The translations under genes and the position numbers were made by a program. The notes under the pieces were generated by a model. The model was not told the DNA's origin. It made no database searches and saw nothing but the letters and a program-made list of their open reading frames with translations. From Bradyrhizobium sp. CER78 (lineage in GTDB: Bacteria; Pseudomonadota; Alphaproteobacteria; Rhizobiales; Xanthobacteraceae), in NCBI RefSeq assembly GCF_029846235.1, contig NZ_JARVWP010000021.1, positions 62,001 through 126,000 of the forward strand: a stretch of DNA of 64,000 nt, in the 5' to 3' direction. Of this stretch, positions 1 to 8,060 are shown piece after piece (within the stretch, counting starts at the first letter, position 1; the number at the start of each line of letters is the position of its first letter).

Positions 1-1
1 C

Positions 2-565
2 GTCGTCTTCCTCGATCCGCTGTTTGTGCAAAGCCGTCTCAACGGCCTGATTGAACGGCCGGCGATTGCGTTCGGCCATGACCAGCTCTCCCGCGGTCTC
101 GCCGAGCTCAGCCAGGAAGTCGCCACGCCCGACAATCTGTTCGATCTGTTTGCCGAGGGCTGGGCCAGCCAGGCGCTGGCCCATATGGCGCGGCTGTCGC
201 GCGGCGTGGAGGCTCCGAAGCCGCTGAGCCGCGGCGGACTGCCGGCGCTGAAACTACGGAGGATCGAGGAGTTCGTCCGCGCAAACCTCGGCGAGACGAT
301 TTCGTTGTCGGCGCTGTCGGATGTCGCCGGCCTGAGCAAGCGGCATTTCCTGCGCGCGTTCCAGGAGAGCACGGGCACCAGCCCGCATCGCTATGTGCTC
401 GGCCTGCGTATCGAAGCGGCCAAGCGGCGCCTCAGCGACACCGACGAAAGCCTGACCAGCATCGCGCTGGCGTCGGGCTTCAGCCACGCCCAGCATTTCT
501 CGTCGGCGTTCAGGCAGGCCACGGGCATGAGCCCATCCGTGTTCCGGCAGCAGCGCCGGGCCTGA
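2..565 (+). CDS. AraC-family transcriptional regulator, C-terminal part (5' truncated by window)
   Basis: The reading frame is open from base 2, so the gene starts upstream of the window. The visible 187 residues end in a typical AraC/XylS DNA-binding region with two helix-turn-helix motifs. The first spans the stretch ISLSALSDVAGLSKRHFLRAF and the second the stretch LTSIALASGFSHAQHFSSAF, followed by the usual G-x-SPSxFR ending. The N-terminal effector domain is outside the window. It lies 123 bp upstream of a co-oriented CoA transferase gene and may regulate that cluster, but this is inferred from position only. Confidence 0.9.
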   Translation, partial: VVFLDPLFVQSRLNGLIERPAIAFGHDQLSRGLAELSQEVATPDNLFDLFAEGWASQALAHMARLSRGVEAPKPLSRGGLPALKLRRIEEFVRANLGETISLSALSDVAGLSKRHFLRAFQESTGTSPHRYVLGLRIEAAKRRLSDTDESLTSIALASGFSHAQHFSSAFRQATGMSPSVFRQQRRA

Positions 566-688
566 GTTTCGGCGCTTTTCCGCAAGTCGCGGCGTTTTCC
601 CGCAAGCGTCTGGGGCTGCGCCGTCGTAAGCCGGGGTGGTTGCGATCGAGAATGGGTCGCGTCCATGCATCGGAGAAGGAAGCAACGC

Positions 689-1885
689 ATGTCAGGGCCA
701 TTGGCGGGAGTTCGGGTACTTGATCTGACCGGCGTCGTCTCCGGCCCGTTCGCGACGATGTTTCTCGCCGACCAGGGCGCGGATGTGCTGAAGGTCGAGC
801 CGATCGGCGGTGACATCACCCGCCGCAGCCGGGCCAATGTCGACAAGACCGGCGAGTTCTCGGCGCTGTTCATCTCGTCGAACCGCGGCAAGCGCTCGCT
901 TTCGATTGACATGAAGACCGATGCCGGCCGCGACGTGCTGGGCAAGCTGGTTCGAGAGGCCGACGTGCTGGTGCAGAATTTCCGGCCCGGCACGATGGAA
1001 CGTCTCGGGCTCGGCCCGGACGAGGTGCGCAGCAAGAATCCACGGCTGATCTATGTCTCGATCAGCGGCGTCGGCGAAGACGGGCCATATGCCAAGAAGC
1101 GCGTCTATGACCCCATCGTGCAGGCGCTGTCGGGCTTCTGCGATGTGCAGGCGCAGCCCGTCACCAACCGCCCGCAGATGATCCGGACCATCGTCGCGGA
1201 CAAGACGACGGCGGTCTATGCCGCGCAGGCGATCACGGCGGCGCTGTATGCCCGCGAGAAATCCGGCCGCGGCCAGCACATCCAGGTGGCGATGCTCGAT
1301 GCGATGATCGCCTATCTCTGGCCCGAAAGCATGATGCAATACACGGTGGTCGGCCGCGAGCAGACCGCGTCGGATCCGAACGATCGTCCCGATCTCGTGT
1401 TCCAGACCTCGGACGGCTATCTCACCTGCGGCACGATCTCCGATTCGGAGTGGCAGGGCTTCTGCAAGGCGACCGGCGATCCGGAGCTTGCTGCGGACGA
1501 GCGTTTTGCGACGCCTGCCTCGCGCTCGGTCAATGCGACGGCGCGCATCAACAAGATGCAGGACTATATCGGCAAGCATACCACCGCCGAATGGCTGGCG
1601 CGGCTCGATGCAGCCGACGTGCCGTGCGCGCCGATCCTGCGGCGCGGCGAAATCATCACCAACGAGCAGGTGGTCGCCCGTGGGCTGATCGCGGAGTTGG
1701 AGCAGCCCGGCGTCGGCACCGTGCGGCAGCCGAAGCCCGCGGCGCGCTTCGAGGTCGATGCCGCGGCGATCGGCGGCCCGGCGCCGCGCATCGGCCAGCA
1801 CACGAGACAGGTGCTGCGCGATCTCGGCTACAGCGATGGCGCCATCGAAGCGATGATCGCGCAGAAGGCCGTACGCGCGGTCTGA
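689..1885 (+). CDS. CaiB/BaiF-type CoA transferase (class III)
   Basis: Family III CoA transferase of 398 residues, which would move CoA between acyl-CoA donors and carboxylic acids in the cytoplasm. The N-terminus (VRVLDLTGVVSGPFATMFLA, then DQGADVLKVE) is the family signature, and NRGKRSLSIDMK and VLVQNFRPGTMERLGLG are further family blocks. I chose the ATG at 689 because AGAAGGA lies about 6 bases upstream; an in-frame ATG at 665 has no such site. It is followed 64 bp later by an SDR and then a GST, which suggests a small catabolic operon. The substrate cannot be told from the sequence. Confidence 0.9.
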   Translation: MSGPLAGVRVLDLTGVVSGPFATMFLADQGADVLKVEPIGGDITRRSRANVDKTGEFSALFISSNRGKRSLSIDMKTDAGRDVLGKLVREADVLVQNFRPGTMERLGLGPDEVRSKNPRLIYVSISGVGEDGPYAKKRVYDPIVQALSGFCDVQAQPVTNRPQMIRTIVADKTTAVYAAQAITAALYAREKSGRGQHIQVAMLDAMIAYLWPESMMQYTVVGREQTASDPNDRPDLVFQTSDGYLTCGTISDSEWQGFCKATGDPELAADERFATPASRSVNATARINKMQDYIGKHTTAEWLARLDAADVPCAPILRRGEIITNEQVVARGLIAELEQPGVGTVRQPKPAARFEVDAAAIGGPAPRIGQHTRQVLRDLGYSDGAIEAMIAQKAVRAV

Positions 1886-1949
1886 ACGGCCGCGCCGCGC
1901 AACGTCAGCATTGTCGAACTGAAGAACTACCGTCGGTGGGAGATGTCCT

Positions 1950-2690
1950 ATGGCCGAGACGAACAAGACTGCCTTGCTGGTTGGCGCGGGCGATGCGATC
2001 GGCGCCGCGGTCGCGCGGCGGTTCGCCGCCGGCGGCTACTCCGTGTGCATCGCGCGGCGCGATCCGGCGAAATCCAGCGGGCTGGTGGAGGAACTGACGC
2101 GCGCTGGGGGCAAGGTGCATGCATTCGCCGTCGATGCGCGGCGCGAGAGCGAGGTGCAGGAGTTGTGTGAGCGGGTCGAGCGCGAGATCGGGCCGATCGA
2201 GGTCTGCCTGTTCAATGCCGGCTCGAACGTCAAGAAGGACCTGCACGAGACCAGCGAAAAACTGTTCTTCAAGGCCTGGGAGCTCGCCTGCATGGCCGGA
2301 TTCCTGGTCGGACGCGAGGCGACGCGGCACATGCTGCGGCATGGTCGCGGCACCATGCTGTTCACCGGCGCGACCGCGAGCGTGCGCGGCGGCAGCGGCT
2401 TTGCGGCCTTTGCGTCCGCGAAGTTCGGCCTGCGCGCCGTGGCCCAGGCAATGGCGCGCGAACTCGGGCCGAAGAACATCCATGTCGCCCATCTCCTGAT
2501 CGATGCCGGTGTCGACAGCCCCGCCATTCACCAGCGGATGGCCGACAGGGGCATCGACGCGTCAGGCATCCCGCCGGATTCCTTGACGAAGACATCCTCG
2601 ATCGCCGAGGCCTACTGGTTCGTGCACCAGCAAAGCCGCGATGGCTGGAGCCATGAACTCGATCTGCGGCCGTCGGTCGAGAAATGGTGA
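1950..2690 (+). CDS. SDR-family oxidoreductase-like protein lacking the catalytic tyrosine
   Basis: Short-chain dehydrogenase/reductase fold of 246 residues. A cofactor motif VGAGDAIGAAVA (11-22) and an NAG-type motif (FNAGSN, 88-93) are present. The YxxxK catalytic motif reads F154-A-S-A-K158, so the proton-donating tyrosine is a phenylalanine while the lysine is kept. Length is normal for the family. It may be a divergent or non-canonical SDR rather than a standard dehydrogenase. It sits 4 bp upstream of the GST gene and downstream of the CoA transferase, so co-transcription is likely. Confidence 0.85.
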   Translation: MAETNKTALLVGAGDAIGAAVARRFAAGGYSVCIARRDPAKSSGLVEELTRAGGKVHAFAVDARRESEVQELCERVEREIGPIEVCLFNAGSNVKKDLHETSEKLFFKAWELACMAGFLVGREATRHMLRHGRGTMLFTGATASVRGGSGFAAFASAKFGLRAVAQAMARELGPKNIHVAHLLIDAGVDSPAIHQRMADRGIDASGIPPDSLTKTSSIAEAYWFVHQQSRDGWSHELDLRPSVEKW

Positions 2691-2694
2691 TGCC

Positions 2695-3339
2695 ATGCCG
2701 GAGACGCTGACGCTGTGGGGCGTGGGGACATCGCGGACGATCCGGGCCCATTGGGCGTTGCACGAACTGGGACTGGACTATCGCTGCAAGCCGATCCTGC
2801 CGCGCTCGGGCGAAACCAAGACGCCGGAATACACACTGCTTAACCCGCGCCAGAAGATACCGCTGCTGCAGGACGGCGACTTCACGATCGGGGAGAGCGC
2901 CGCGATCGTCGCCTACCTGTCGCGCACCTATTCCAATCCCGATGTTTCGCTGGTGCCGGTCGAAGCCCGCGATTTCGCGCGCTGGCTGGAATGGTGCTTC
3001 TTCATCGTGGCCGAATTGGACTCGACCAGCCTCTATGTGATGCGCCGCCACGGCCTCCAGGGCCTTGCGCATATCTATGGCCATGCGCCCGACGTGGTCG
3101 GTAAGGCCGCGGAATACTTCCGCCAGCAACTCAGGCACGTGGAAGTCGCGCTGTCGGATGGCCGCAGATATCTGATGGGCGATCAGTTCACCAGCGCGGA
3201 CATCCTGCTGACGACCTGCCTGGTGTGGGCGATCGATTACGGCGTCGGGGTCTGCGATGTCGCCACACCCTATCTCGACCGCGTCACTGCGCGGCCGGCC
3301 TACAAGGAGAGTGTCGCGGTCAACACCGTGAAGATCTGA
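2695..3339 (+). CDS. Glutathione S-transferase family protein
   Basis: A GST of 214 residues: an N-terminal thioredoxin-like domain (about 1-80) with the NPRQKIPLLQDGDFTIGESA segment, where the P and the ES pair bind glutathione in this family, and an all-helical C-terminal domain containing LMGDQFTSADILL. The start ATG at 2695 is 4 bp after the SDR stop, giving translational coupling. Last gene of the CoA transferase-SDR-GST group. It could conjugate or isomerise an electrophilic intermediate of that pathway; the substrate is unknown. Confidence 0.9.
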   Translation: MPETLTLWGVGTSRTIRAHWALHELGLDYRCKPILPRSGETKTPEYTLLNPRQKIPLLQDGDFTIGESAAIVAYLSRTYSNPDVSLVPVEARDFARWLEWCFFIVAELDSTSLYVMRRHGLQGLAHIYGHAPDVVGKAAEYFRQQLRHVEVALSDGRRYLMGDQFTSADILLTTCLVWAIDYGVGVCDVATPYLDRVTARPAYKESVAVNTVKI

Positions 3340-3599
3340 CCGGTCCTATCACCGCCTTGCGCCGCCGGCATCGCACGTCGGCGCAAGACCATGGCGGCCG
3401 TGCAGGCCACGCCAGAGGTTGCCGCATAGGGCACTCAAGAGCTTACGCATCGAACATCCCCCTTGATGTCATCCTGCTGATGACGCCGATGAAATGACAG
3501 AGCCATTTGTGGGCAGGCCTGCGCAGTTTTTGAGCAGAGCGCCTTTGCCGTCGAACGACGCGCGTTGGAAAATCCTATGAAATTCAAACGCCGGCTCTG
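3340..3599. other. Intergenic region upstream of the guanidine operon
   Basis: About 260 bases with no supportable gene. It separates the GST gene from the sigma54-type promoter at 3600. I looked for NtrC-type inverted sites (TGCAC-like arms) and saw none that is convincing, although an upstream activator site is expected here if the promoter is sigma54-dependent. Confidence 0.5.
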
Positions 3600-3615
3600 T
3601 GGCACGCCTCGTGCA
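3600..3615 (+). promoter_or_regulatory. Sigma54 (RpoN) -24/-12 promoter of the guanidine operon
   Basis: The 16 bases TGGCACGCCTCGTGCA match the RpoN consensus TGGCACGNNNNTTGCW at every fixed position but one (G for the first T of TTGC). The GG and GC doublets have the obligatory spacing. Transcription would start near 3625-3627, a few bases before the conserved riboswitch core at 3637. This implies activation by an enhancer-binding protein such as NtrC, which fits guanidine as a nitrogen source. Confidence 0.75.
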
Positions 3616-3629
3616 TCGAAGAAGCTGAG

Positions 3630-3748
3630 TTGGCCGCTAGGGTTCCGATCTTGCCAGGCAAGATGCTGGTCCGAGAGCAGCCGCTTGCGGGGGAGACATC
3701 CCCGCAGGTGCACGGCGGGATAAAAGCCCGGGAGACCTCGTCAGCCAA
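3630..3748 (+). promoter_or_regulatory. Guanidine-I (ykkC) riboswitch aptamer
   Basis: Three conserved ykkC blocks occur in the right order: CTAGGGTTCCG (3637-3647), CTGGTCCGAGAG (3666-3677) and CGGCGGGATAAAAGCCCGGG (3713-3732), the last followed by AGA. A GC-rich hairpin (TGCGGGG / CCCCGCA, about 3686-3706) lies between the second and third. Bases 3630-3634 (TTGGC) can pair with 3744-3748 (GCCAA) to close the aptamer. Known class-I members bind guanidinium and turn expression on. The downstream genes are exactly the guanidine transport and degradation set expected. Confidence 0.93.
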
Positions 3749-3788
3749 GGGATTGGCGGAGCGATGGTCTTTTCGCCAGTCCCTTTTT
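3747..3788 (+). terminator. Intrinsic terminator / expression platform of the riboswitch
   Basis: Inverted repeat 3747-3758 (AAGGGATTGGCG) with 3774-3785 (CGCCAGTCCCTT), one G-U pair, a 15-base loop, and a T run at 3784-3788. It ends 26 bases before the first start codon. Its 5' arm shares two bases (3747-3748) with the closing helix of the aptamer. The two structures therefore compete, as expected for a guanidine-ON switch that prevents termination. Confidence 0.85.
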
Positions 3789-3814
3789 GTGAAGTTTCGC
3801 AAGAGGGATCGGCA

Positions 3815-4888
3815 ATGAACAAGTTCTCTTTATTCCTTCGCTCTGTTGTCATCGGCTGCGCGGTCGTGCTCGCGGCCGCGCCTGCGGCCGACGCCGCGCC
3901 GAAGAAAAGCTTCAAGGTCGCCTGGTCGATCTATGTCGGATGGATGCCGTGGGGCTATGCGGCCGACACTGGCATCGTCAAGAAGTGGGCCGACAAATAC
4001 GGCATCACGATCGAGGTCAAGCAGTTCAACGACTACGTAGAATCGATCAACCAGTACACCGCGGGCGGCTATGATGCCGTCACCATCACCAACATGGACG
4101 CGCTGTCGATCCCAGCGGCCGGCGGCGTCGACACGACAGCCGTCGTGATGGGCGACTTCTCCAACGGCAATGATGCCGTGATCCTGAAGAACAAGTCCGA
4201 CCTCGCCGCGATCAAGGGACAGACGGTCAATCTGGTCGAGTTCTCGGTGTCGCACTATCTGCTGGCGCGGGCGCTGGAGACCAGCAAGCTGAGCGAGAAG
4301 GACGTCAAGGTCGTCAACACGTCAGATGCCGACATCGCGGCCGCCTACAAGACGCCTGATGTCAATGCAGTCGTGACCTGGAATCCGATCGTGACGGAAA
4401 TCCTCGGCTCGCCCGACGCCAGGAAAGTGTTCGACTCCTCGCAGATCCCCGGCGAGATCATGGACCTGATGGTGGTGAACACCGCGGTTGCCAAGGACAA
4501 TCCGGATTTCGCCAAGGCGCTGGTCGGCATCTGGTACGAGACGCTGTCCAGGATGACGGCGAACGATCCCGCCGCGAAGGCCGCCAAGGAGGCGATGGCC
4601 AAGGCCTCCGGCACCGACCTCGCCGGGTTCGACAGCCAGCTCTCGACCACCAAACTGTTCGACAAGGCAACCGACGCCGAAGCCTTTACGCGCAGCAAGA
4701 CCGTTGGAGCGACCATGGATCGGGTCCGCAAGTTCCTGTTCGAGAAGGATCTGCTCGGCAAGGGCGCGAAATCGGCCGATGCCGTCGGCATCGAGCTCGC
4801 CGACAAGTCGGTGCTGGGCGACAAGGCGAACGTCAAGCTGCGCTTCGACCCGACCTACATGGACGAAGCCGCCAAAGGCAAGCTCTGA
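3815..4888 (+). CDS. Guanidine/urea-type ABC transporter substrate-binding protein
   Basis: Periplasmic binding protein of 357 residues in the NitT/TauT-like family, of the subgroup linked to urea/guanidine carboxylase operons. Residues 1-28 form a Sec signal peptide with an AXA cleavage site (ADA-APKK). The mature part begins with FKVAWSIYVGWMPWGYA, where aromatic residues could hold the guanidinium ligand. First gene after the riboswitch; permease and ATPase follow. The ATG at 3815 gives a proper signal peptide; a longer in-frame start at 3764 would lie inside the terminator hairpin. The ligand is inferred from the riboswitch. Confidence 0.9.
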   Translation: MNKFSLFLRSVVIGCAVVLAAAPAADAAPKKSFKVAWSIYVGWMPWGYAADTGIVKKWADKYGITIEVKQFNDYVESINQYTAGGYDAVTITNMDALSIPAAGGVDTTAVVMGDFSNGNDAVILKNKSDLAAIKGQTVNLVEFSVSHYLLARALETSKLSEKDVKVVNTSDADIAAAYKTPDVNAVVTWNPIVTEILGSPDARKVFDSSQIPGEIMDLMVVNTAVAKDNPDFAKALVGIWYETLSRMTANDPAAKAAKEAMAKASGTDLAGFDSQLSTTKLFDKATDAEAFTRSKTVGATMDRVRKFLFEKDLLGKGAKSADAVGIELADKSVLGDKANVKLRFDPTYMDEAAKGKL

Positions 4889-4934
4889 GAGCAAGCTCTG
4901 ACGCCACGGCGCGATCCTCACGCAGGAGCCGACG

Positions 4935-5753
4935 ATGCGACTTGTGAACATACGGCCGGGACGGCAGACGCGATTTTATCTGCTCGCGCTACCGTTCCTG
5001 TTGGTCACAATCGCCTACTTCGCCGGCTCCAGCGCGCGGCTCGCGCAGAACCCGAACGACAAGCTGCTGCCGGCGCTGCCGAGTATGGTGCAGGCGGTCA
5101 AGCAGATGGCGTTCGAGGTCGACCCGCGCACCGGCAGCTATCTGATGGCCTCCGACACCGTCGCCAGCCTCGGGCGGCTGGGGTCGGCGCTTTTGATCTC
5201 GACGGTGGCGGCGCTGGTGCTCGGCATCGTGATCGGGCTATTGCCGGGCGCCAATGCCTTGCTCGGTCCGTTCGTGTCTGTCACCTCGATGGTGCCGCCG
5301 CTGGCGCTGTTGCCGATCCTGTTCATCGTGATGGGGTTGGGGGAAAACTCGAAGATCGCGCTGATCGTGATCGGGACGCTGCCCTGCATGATTCGCGATC
5401 TCGCCATGAAGGTGCAGGAGCTGCCGCGCGAGCAGATCGTCAAGGCGCAGACGCTCGGCGCCTCGACCTGGCAGATCGCGCTGCGCGTCGCGATGCCGCA
5501 AACCCTGCCGCGGCTGATCGACGTGCTGCGGCTGCAGCTCGGCCCGGCGTGGCTGTTCCTGATCGCGGCCGAGGCGATCGCGTCCGATTCCGGTCTCGGC
5601 TACCGGATCTTCCTGGTGCGGCGCTATCTCGCGATGGATGTCATCATCCCCTACGTCGCCTGGATCACGCTGCTCGCATTCCTGATCGATGTCGGCCTGC
5701 GCGTCCTGCAACGCAAGGCGTTTCCCTGGTTTGCCTCGGTGAGGGCGGAATGA
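4935..5753 (+). CDS. ABC transporter permease of the guanidine operon
   Basis: Inner-membrane permease of 272 residues in the NitT/TauT (SsuC-like) BPD family. One N-terminal membrane helix (about 14-32) is followed by the core of about five more helices. The cytoplasmic EAA loop is visible near residues 170-190 (AQTLGASTWQIALRVAMPQT). It forms the translocation channel with the ATPase, whose start codon overlaps its stop by 4 bases. The partner binding protein lies 46 bp upstream. Confidence 0.92.
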   Translation: MRLVNIRPGRQTRFYLLALPFLLVTIAYFAGSSARLAQNPNDKLLPALPSMVQAVKQMAFEVDPRTGSYLMASDTVASLGRLGSALLISTVAALVLGIVIGLLPGANALLGPFVSVTSMVPPLALLPILFIVMGLGENSKIALIVIGTLPCMIRDLAMKVQELPREQIVKAQTLGASTWQIALRVAMPQTLPRLIDVLRLQLGPAWLFLIAAEAIASDSGLGYRIFLVRRYLAMDVIIPYVAWITLLAFLIDVGLRVLQRKAFPWFASVRAE

Positions 5754-6583
5754 GCGCAATCCGGTTCGACGACGTCTGGAAGGAATATGGCGACCACATC
5801 GTGCTCGAGCGCATCACGATGGAGGTTGAGCCGCGCGCCTTCATCGCGCTGGTCGGCCCGTCTGGCTGCGGAAAGACCACACTGCTGCGCATGCTGCTCG
5901 GTGAGGAGCAGCCGAGCCGCGGCCGGATCCTGGTCGACGGCAAGCCGCTGCCCGGCGAACCGGATGCCGATCGCGGCGTGGTGTTTCAGCGTTACTCGGT
6001 GTTTCCGCATCTCACCGTGCTGCAGAACGTCTTGCTCGGCCGCGAGCTGCGCGATGCCAAGTTCACCGCCCGCCTGTTCGGCATCGCGCGCCGCGCCGCC
6101 GCCGACGATGCGATGAAGCTGCTCGCCGAGGTCGGGCTCGCCGGTCAGGAGAGCAAATATCCGTCCGCATTGTCGGGCGGCATGCAGCAGCGCCTCGCGC
6201 TGGCGCAGGCGATCATGCGCGGTCCAAAGATCCTGCTGCTCGACGAGCCGTTCGGCGCGCTCGATCCGGGCATCCGCGCCGACATCCACCTGTTGATGAA
6301 ACGGCTCTGGAACGAGACCCATCTCACCGTCGTGATGGTGACGCACGACCTCAGCGAGGCCTTCGGACTCGCGACGCGGGTGATCGCGCTGGAGCGGTCA
6401 CGCAACCGGCCCGAGGAGCGCGAGCGCTACGGCGCCACGGTGTCGCGCGACCTCGAAATCTTCCCGCGCCGCAGCGCGGAGCTGCGGTCATCGGTTCAAT
6501 CAGCTCCGGCCGGGACGACCCGGTCAGGCAAGGAGCATCAGCCGGGACGGCCCGGCGCTCTCGTCTTGAAGGAGCAACCATGA
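5750..6583 (+). CDS. ABC transporter ATP-binding protein of the guanidine operon
   Basis: Cytoplasmic ATPase of 277 residues. Walker A GPSGCGKTT (about 37-45), signature LSGGMQQRLA, Walker B ILLLDEPFGALD and switch histidine VTHD are all intact. It would energise uptake through the upstream permease. The ATG at 5750 overlaps the permease stop (ATGA), and its own stop overlaps the next gene's start. The C-terminal tail (ERSRNRPEERERYG and on) resembles the extension seen in NitT/TauT ATPases of this operon type. Confidence 0.93.
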   Translation: MSAIRFDDVWKEYGDHIVLERITMEVEPRAFIALVGPSGCGKTTLLRMLLGEEQPSRGRILVDGKPLPGEPDADRGVVFQRYSVFPHLTVLQNVLLGRELRDAKFTARLFGIARRAAADDAMKLLAEVGLAGQESKYPSALSGGMQQRLALAQAIMRGPKILLLDEPFGALDPGIRADIHLLMKRLWNETHLTVVMVTHDLSEAFGLATRVIALERSRNRPEERERYGATVSRDLEIFPRRSAELRSSVQSAPAGTTRSGKEHQPGRPGALVLKEQP

Positions 6584-7425
6584 TCCTCACAGAGGAACAG
6601 AAGGCCGAGGTCGCGGCGCACACCCGACGCTACAATGAGCTGAAAGCGGCGGGGCAGGAGCATGCGCCGCGCGCGTTGCCGTCGCCCACGTCGCGCGACG
6701 GCGCGCCGATCCCCACTGATGAGATCATTCATCGCGAGGTGATCCCGGCCGGCTGGTACTGGACCACGCGGCTGAACCGCGGCGATACGCTGCGGATCGT
6801 CAACACGTCGGGGACGTCGACCGTGAGCCTGCTCGCCTGGAATGCGGCCGATCCCAGTGAACGGCTCAACCACGCCGACACCATCAAGGTGCAGTGGGCG
6901 GCGCGGCTGCAGAAGGGACGGGTGCTGCTATCCGACATGGGGCGTGCGCTGCTCGGCATCACCGAGGATACCAGCGCCGCGCATGATGCCGTGGTGGGCG
7001 GCTCGACGGCTGCGACCAACCAGGCACGCTACGGCGACGGCAATTTCCGCAATACGCGCGACAACTTCATTCTCGCGGCAAGCAAGCTCGGGCTCGATCG
7101 CCGCGACGTGCATCCCTGCGTCAGCTTCTTCGCGCCGGTTGCGATCGACGCCGAAGGCAAGTTCGTCTGGTCGGAGCAACGCAGGCAGCAGGGCGACTTC
7201 GTCGATCTGCGCGCCGAGATGGATCTGCTGATCGCGCTGTCAAATTGTCCGCATCCGCTCGATCCTGCTGCGACCTATCCGCAGGCGAGCGTGGAAATCG
7301 TGCGCTACCGCGCCGATGTGCCGGCGGCGGACGATCTTTGCCGCACCGCGACCGCGGAGGCGGTTCGCGCCTATGAGAACAACGCGCTCTATCTCGGCGA
7401 AATCCTGGAAGGAGCCGCGCGATGA
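6580..7425 (+). CDS. Carboxyguanidine deiminase-type subunit (urea carboxylase-associated protein 1, DUF1989)
   Basis: A DUF1989 protein of 281 residues, matching the larger of the two urea-amidolyase-associated proteins. In characterised guanidine operons the two DUF1989 proteins together deiminate carboxyguanidine to allophanate. Family blocks visible are RGDTLRIVNTSGTSTVSLLAWNA-like (near 66-88), DMGRALLGITEDTSAAHD, and the C-terminal LIALSNCPHPLDP containing the family cysteine. It overlaps both neighbours by 4 bases. The assignment rests on family plus riboswitch context. Confidence 0.88.
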   Translation: MILTEEQKAEVAAHTRRYNELKAAGQEHAPRALPSPTSRDGAPIPTDEIIHREVIPAGWYWTTRLNRGDTLRIVNTSGTSTVSLLAWNAADPSERLNHADTIKVQWAARLQKGRVLLSDMGRALLGITEDTSAAHDAVVGGSTAATNQARYGDGNFRNTRDNFILAASKLGLDRRDVHPCVSFFAPVAIDAEGKFVWSEQRRQQGDFVDLRAEMDLLIALSNCPHPLDPAATYPQASVEIVRYRADVPAADDLCRTATAEAVRAYENNALYLGEILEGAAR

Positions 7426-8057
7426 CCACGCAATCCGTTCGGACCGGCCGGGTCGTCCTCGACGTCGAGATTCCCGCACGCAAGCCGTGGTCGGCCATCA
7501 TCCGCAAGGGCCAGACCCTGCGGATCACCGATACCCACGGCCAGCAGGCGGTCGATACGCTGTTCTACCGTGCCGATGATTTCGGCGAGCGCTACAGCGG
7601 CCAGGATACGCTGCGCGCACAGGGCTCGGCCTATGTCGGGCTCGGCACAAGGATCATGTCCAACGAAGGCCGCGTGATGCTGCGCGTCACCGCCGACAGT
7701 TGCGGCCTGCACGACACATCGGCCGGCGCCTGCTCCTGCGAGAGCAACACGGTGCGGTTCGGGCACCAGACCCGCTACCAGCACGCCTGCCGCGAGAACT
7801 TTGTGCTGGAAGCCGCGAAATACGGCCTGTCGAAGCGCGACATCGTGCCGAATTTGAACTTCTTCATGAACGTGCCGATCGATCCCGCCGGAAACTTCAC
7901 CGTGGTCGACGGCGTCTCCAAGCCCGGCGACGCCATCGAGCTAGTCGCCGAGATGGACGTGCTGTGCCTGATCTCGAACTGCCCGCAGATCAACAATCCC
8001 TGCAACGGTTTCTTTCCGACGCCGGTGCAAGTCACGATCTTCGAGCCGGAGGCGTGA
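7422..8057 (+). CDS. Carboxyguanidine deiminase-type subunit (urea carboxylase-associated protein 2, DUF1989)
   Basis: Second DUF1989 protein, 211 residues and paralogous to the preceding gene. It carries TLRITDTHGQQAVDTLFYRA, SNEGRVMLRVTADSCGLHDT, a Cys-rich segment GACSCESNTVRFG and a LISNCPQINNPCNGF ending. The cysteines and histidines are the likely metal or catalytic ligands. Expected to form a heteromeric deiminase with the upstream protein. The start overlaps the upstream stop by 4 bases; the carboxylase begins 3 bp downstream. Confidence 0.88.
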   Translation: MTTQSVRTGRVVLDVEIPARKPWSAIIRKGQTLRITDTHGQQAVDTLFYRADDFGERYSGQDTLRAQGSAYVGLGTRIMSNEGRVMLRVTADSCGLHDTSAGACSCESNTVRFGHQTRYQHACRENFVLEAAKYGLSKRDIVPNLNFFMNVPIDPAGNFTVVDGVSKPGDAIELVAEMDVLCLISNCPQINNPCNGFFPTPVQVTIFEPEA

Positions 8058-8060
8058 GGC

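Noticed and set aside
3435..3713. 92-codon minus-strand frame over the riboswitch
   Set aside because: It runs antisense to the conserved ykkC blocks, which explain the sequence fully.
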